In this document: piece by piece, positions 61,973-64,000 of the stretch | Layout of the letters: the number at the start of each line of letters is the position of its first letter | How positions within the stretch are numbered: the stretch's first letter is position 1 | Assembly (NCBI RefSeq): GCF_902506425.1 | Contig: NZ_LR732469.1 | Coordinates: 1,969,285-2,033,284, forward strand | Length of the DNA: 64,000 bases | Direction of reading: 5' to 3' | Origin: Novosphingobium sp. 9U | GTDB lineage: Bacteria > Pseudomonadota > Alphaproteobacteria > Sphingomonadales > Sphingomonadaceae | Translations under genes and position numbers: made by a program | The notes under the pieces: generated by a model | What the model saw: only the letters and a program-made list of their open reading frames with translations | The model's database searches: none | What the model was told of the DNA's origin: nothing

Positions 61973-62045
61973 CCGTTCGTGTCGAGCGAAGTCGAGACAC
62001 GCGAGCGCTGTGCCAGCGTGTCTCGACTTCGCTCGACACGAACGG
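61973..62045. repeat. Perfect inverted repeat (family G)
   Basis: Perfect 30-base arms 61973-62002 and 62016-62045 around a 13-base loop; the arm core is GTCGAGCGAAGTCGAGACAC. It lies 45 bases past the CsgG-family gene and 102 before ileS. The translated SSEVETR motif is common in sphingomonad intergenic DNA. It would form a strong RNA stem in any read-through message. Confidence 0.95.
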
Positions 62046-62147
62046 AGATGGGTTTACTTTGGCCGCAGCGACAGCCTGCTCTCGGATCGGCCGCCACTCC
62101 AACCATAAATTGCGCCGCGCCCCGCACGCCGCTAAGGCGCGTCGGTC

Positions 62148-64000
62148 ATGACCCAAGAGCGCGATTACCGATCCACCGTCTTCCTGCCCAAGACGGACTT
62201 CCCGATGAAAGCCGGCCTTCCGCAGAAGGAACCGGCGATTCTGGCGCGCTGGCATGAACAGGACCTCTACGCCAAGACCCGCCAAGCCCGCGCCGGGGCC
62301 GAGAAGTTCATCCTCCACGACGGCCCGCCGTATGCGAACGGCGACATGCACATCGGGCATGCGCTGAACCACATCCTCAAGGACATGGTGGTGCGCACCC
62401 AGACTTTGCTGGGCAAGGACGCGCCCTACGTGCCCGGCTGGGACTGTCACGGCCTGCCGATCGAGTGGAAGGTCGAGGAGCAGTACCGCAAGAAGAAGCT
62501 CGACAAGGACCAGGTCGACCGGGTCGAGTTCCGCGCCGAATGCCGCGCCTATGCCGCCGAGTGGGTCAACGTCCAGCGCGAGCAGTTGAAGCGCCTCGGC
62601 ATCAACGGCGATTGGGACAAGCCCTACCTGACGATGGACCCGCAGGCCGAGGGCACGATCGTCGCCGAACTGCTAAAGTTCGCCGAGAGCGGCCAACTCT
62701 ATCGCGGCGCCAAGCCGGTGATGTGGTCTCCGGTCGAGAAAACCGCCTTGGCCGAGGCCGAGGTCGAGTACGAGGACATCGTCTCGACCCAGATCGACGT
62801 GGCGTTCGAGATCATCGAGAGCCCGGTGCCGGAGCTGGTCGGCGCACATGCGGTGATCTGGACTACGACGCCCTGGACGATTCCGGTGAACCAGGCGCTC
62901 GCGTATGGGCCTGGCGTGGATTACGCGTTGACCGTGTTGCGGGATCATGACGGCCAGGTTCTAGGCCGATACCTAGTCGCCACCGATCTCGTTTCCGGAT
63001 TCCAGCGTCGCGCTGACGCGATCTTGCGCGGACAGGCGAGTTCTGAATTCCGCGGCGTGTGGAGCGTCGATAGCTTCCATCATGGCTCCGACCTCGCCGG
63101 CACGCTCGTCCGCCACCCGATGCACCACCTCAGCGGGTTCTTCGCCGAGCCGCGGCCGATGCTGCCCGGCGACTTCGTCACCACCGACAGCGGCACCGGC
63201 CTCGTCCACATGGCGCCCGACCATGGCGAGGACGACTTCGACTTGTGCAAGGCGCACGGCATCGGCCCCAAGTTCGTCGTCGAGGCGGACGGCAAATATC
63301 GCGCCGACTGGCCCTGGCTCGGCGGCCAGGGCTCGGTCATCAACCCCAAGTTCAACGCGCCCGACGGGCCGATCTGCTCCGCGCTTGCCGAGGCGGGCGG
63401 GCTGCTGGCGGCATCGGCGGACTACAAGCATTCGTACCCGCACTCGTGGCGCTCGAAGGCCAAGGTGATCTACCGCTGCACGCCGCAATGGTTCGTGCCG
63501 ATGGATCGCCCGGTCGATCGCCAGGCGCCGCTCTGCGCCGCCGAGGCCGAGATCCGCAGCGAACAAGGAGCAGGCGAGACTCTGCGCCAAACCGCGCTGC
63601 AAGCCATCGCCGACACGCGCTTCGTCCCCGAGAAGGGCCGCAACCGCATCGGCGCCATGGTCGAGGGCCGGCCCGACTGGGTGCTCAGCCGCCAACGCGC
63701 CTGGGGCGTGCCGATCACGCTGTTCGTGGACCGCAAGTCGGGCGACTACCTCGTCGATCCCGAGGTCAACGCCCGCATCATCGCCGCGGTCAAGCAGGAC
63801 GGCGTCGATGCTTGGAGCGATGCGCGCGCGCAGGAGTACCTCGGCAACGCGTATAACGCCGACGATTACGAGCGCGTCACCGACATTCTCGACGTCTGGT
63901 TCGACTCCGGCTCCACCCACGCCTTCGTGCTCGAAAGCGGCCGCTGGCCCGAGCTGTCGTGGCCGGCCGACCTCTACCTCGAAGGCTCCGACCAGCACCG
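62148..64000 (+). CDS. ileS: Isoleucyl-tRNA synthetase, 5' part
   Basis: About 617 codons are present; the gene runs past the right edge. It charges tRNA-Ile and edits valine. Visible: DGPPYANGDMHIGHALNHIL, the class I HIGH motif near residue 65; the Rossmann-core connection VPGWDCHGLPIEWKVE; the CP1 editing domain with WTTTPWTIPVNQALAYGP and TGLVHMAPDHGEDDFDL; and VMWSPVEKTALAEAEVEY. The frame is open and unbroken to 64000. The KMSKS motif and anticodon domain lie outside. ATG 62148 gives the usual MTQERDYRSTVFLPKTDFPM. Confidence 0.95.
   Translation, partial: MTQERDYRSTVFLPKTDFPMKAGLPQKEPAILARWHEQDLYAKTRQARAGAEKFILHDGPPYANGDMHIGHALNHILKDMVVRTQTLLGKDAPYVPGWDCHGLPIEWKVEEQYRKKKLDKDQVDRVEFRAECRAYAAEWVNVQREQLKRLGINGDWDKPYLTMDPQAEGTIVAELLKFAESGQLYRGAKPVMWSPVEKTALAEAEVEYEDIVSTQIDVAFEIIESPVPELVGAHAVIWTTTPWTIPVNQALAYGPGVDYALTVLRDHDGQVLGRYLVATDLVSGFQRRADAILRGQASSEFRGVWSVDSFHHGSDLAGTLVRHPMHHLSGFFAEPRPMLPGDFVTTDSGTGLVHMAPDHGEDDFDLCKAHGIGPKFVVEADGKYRADWPWLGGQGSVINPKFNAPDGPICSALAEAGGLLAASADYKHSYPHSWRSKAKVIYRCTPQWFVPMDRPVDRQAPLCAAEAEIRSEQGAGETLRQTALQAIADTRFVPEKGRNRIGAMVEGRPDWVLSRQRAWGVPITLFVDRKSGDYLVDPEVNARIIAAVKQDGVDAWSDARAQEYLGNAYNADDYERVTDILDVWFDSGSTHAFVLESGRWPELSWPADLYLEGSDQH

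Overview
The window is a high-GC, gene-dense stretch of chromosome from an alphaproteobacterium, most probably a member of the Sphingomonadales (Sphingomonas, Novosphingobium or Sphingobium type). The placement rests on MipZ, a TrcR/DUF1013 regulator, a bactofilin beside an M23 peptidase, DUF1192, a tonB-exbB-exbD-exbD operon, an EcfG-type promoter, and several short inverted-repeat families of the kind scattered through sphingomonad genomes. I see no rRNA, tRNA, CRISPR array, prophage or insertion sequence.

Layout. 0-7.3 kb: a minus-strand housekeeping run (proA, nadD, rsfS, rlmH, an EnvC-like LytM protein, a CtpA-type protease, dsbB, coq7) for proline and NAD synthesis, ribosome maturation, envelope hydrolase control and redox. 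7.5-15.6 kb: M23 peptidase plus bactofilin, trcR, a GST, a single-domain response regulator, a quinone oxidoreductase, DUF1192 and clpA. 15.6-18.3 kb: the exonuclease and ATP-dependent DNA ligase of the Lhr-core repair set, whose helicase lies far away at 53.1-55.6 kb. 18.3-32 kb: thiD-DUF1272-glmM, a cation:carboxylate symporter, an HNH protein, gluQ with a twin-TM protein and a cobalamin adenosyltransferase, a hydroxyacyl-CoA dehydrogenase, a small acidic protein behind a stress-type promoter, mutS and a malic enzyme.

32-42 kb is the most accessory-looking part: TauE/SafE exporter, pirin with a divergent LysR regulator, TMEM175 channel, then a minus-strand series of isochorismatase-like hydrolase, alpha/beta hydrolase, XapX protein, Tat-exported amidohydrolase, DoxX, alginate-export-type porin and DUF1275 protein. 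Three genes of this series carry a single-base frameshift at a short G/C tract. 42-50 kb returns to core genes (trmB, histidinol-phosphatase, AraC regulator, prs, glpX, hom) with two secreted proteins of unknown function.

50-64 kb: the TonB energising operon with hairpins at most junctions, the Lhr-core helicase, a BON protein with long FUS-like low-complexity segments, a phosphomannomutase, a membrane J-protein, mipZ, panC, a CsgG-family protein and the 5' part of ileS, cut by the window end.

The intergenic DNA is rich in inverted repeats: at least seven families, one of them (CCTCTCC...GGAGAGG) in eight places, mostly just behind stop codons and often between convergent genes, where it could act as a bidirectional terminator. 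The most unusual local design is at 26.39-26.44 kb, where an EcfG-like promoter overlaps a perfect hairpin that buries the ribosome binding site of the small acidic protein.
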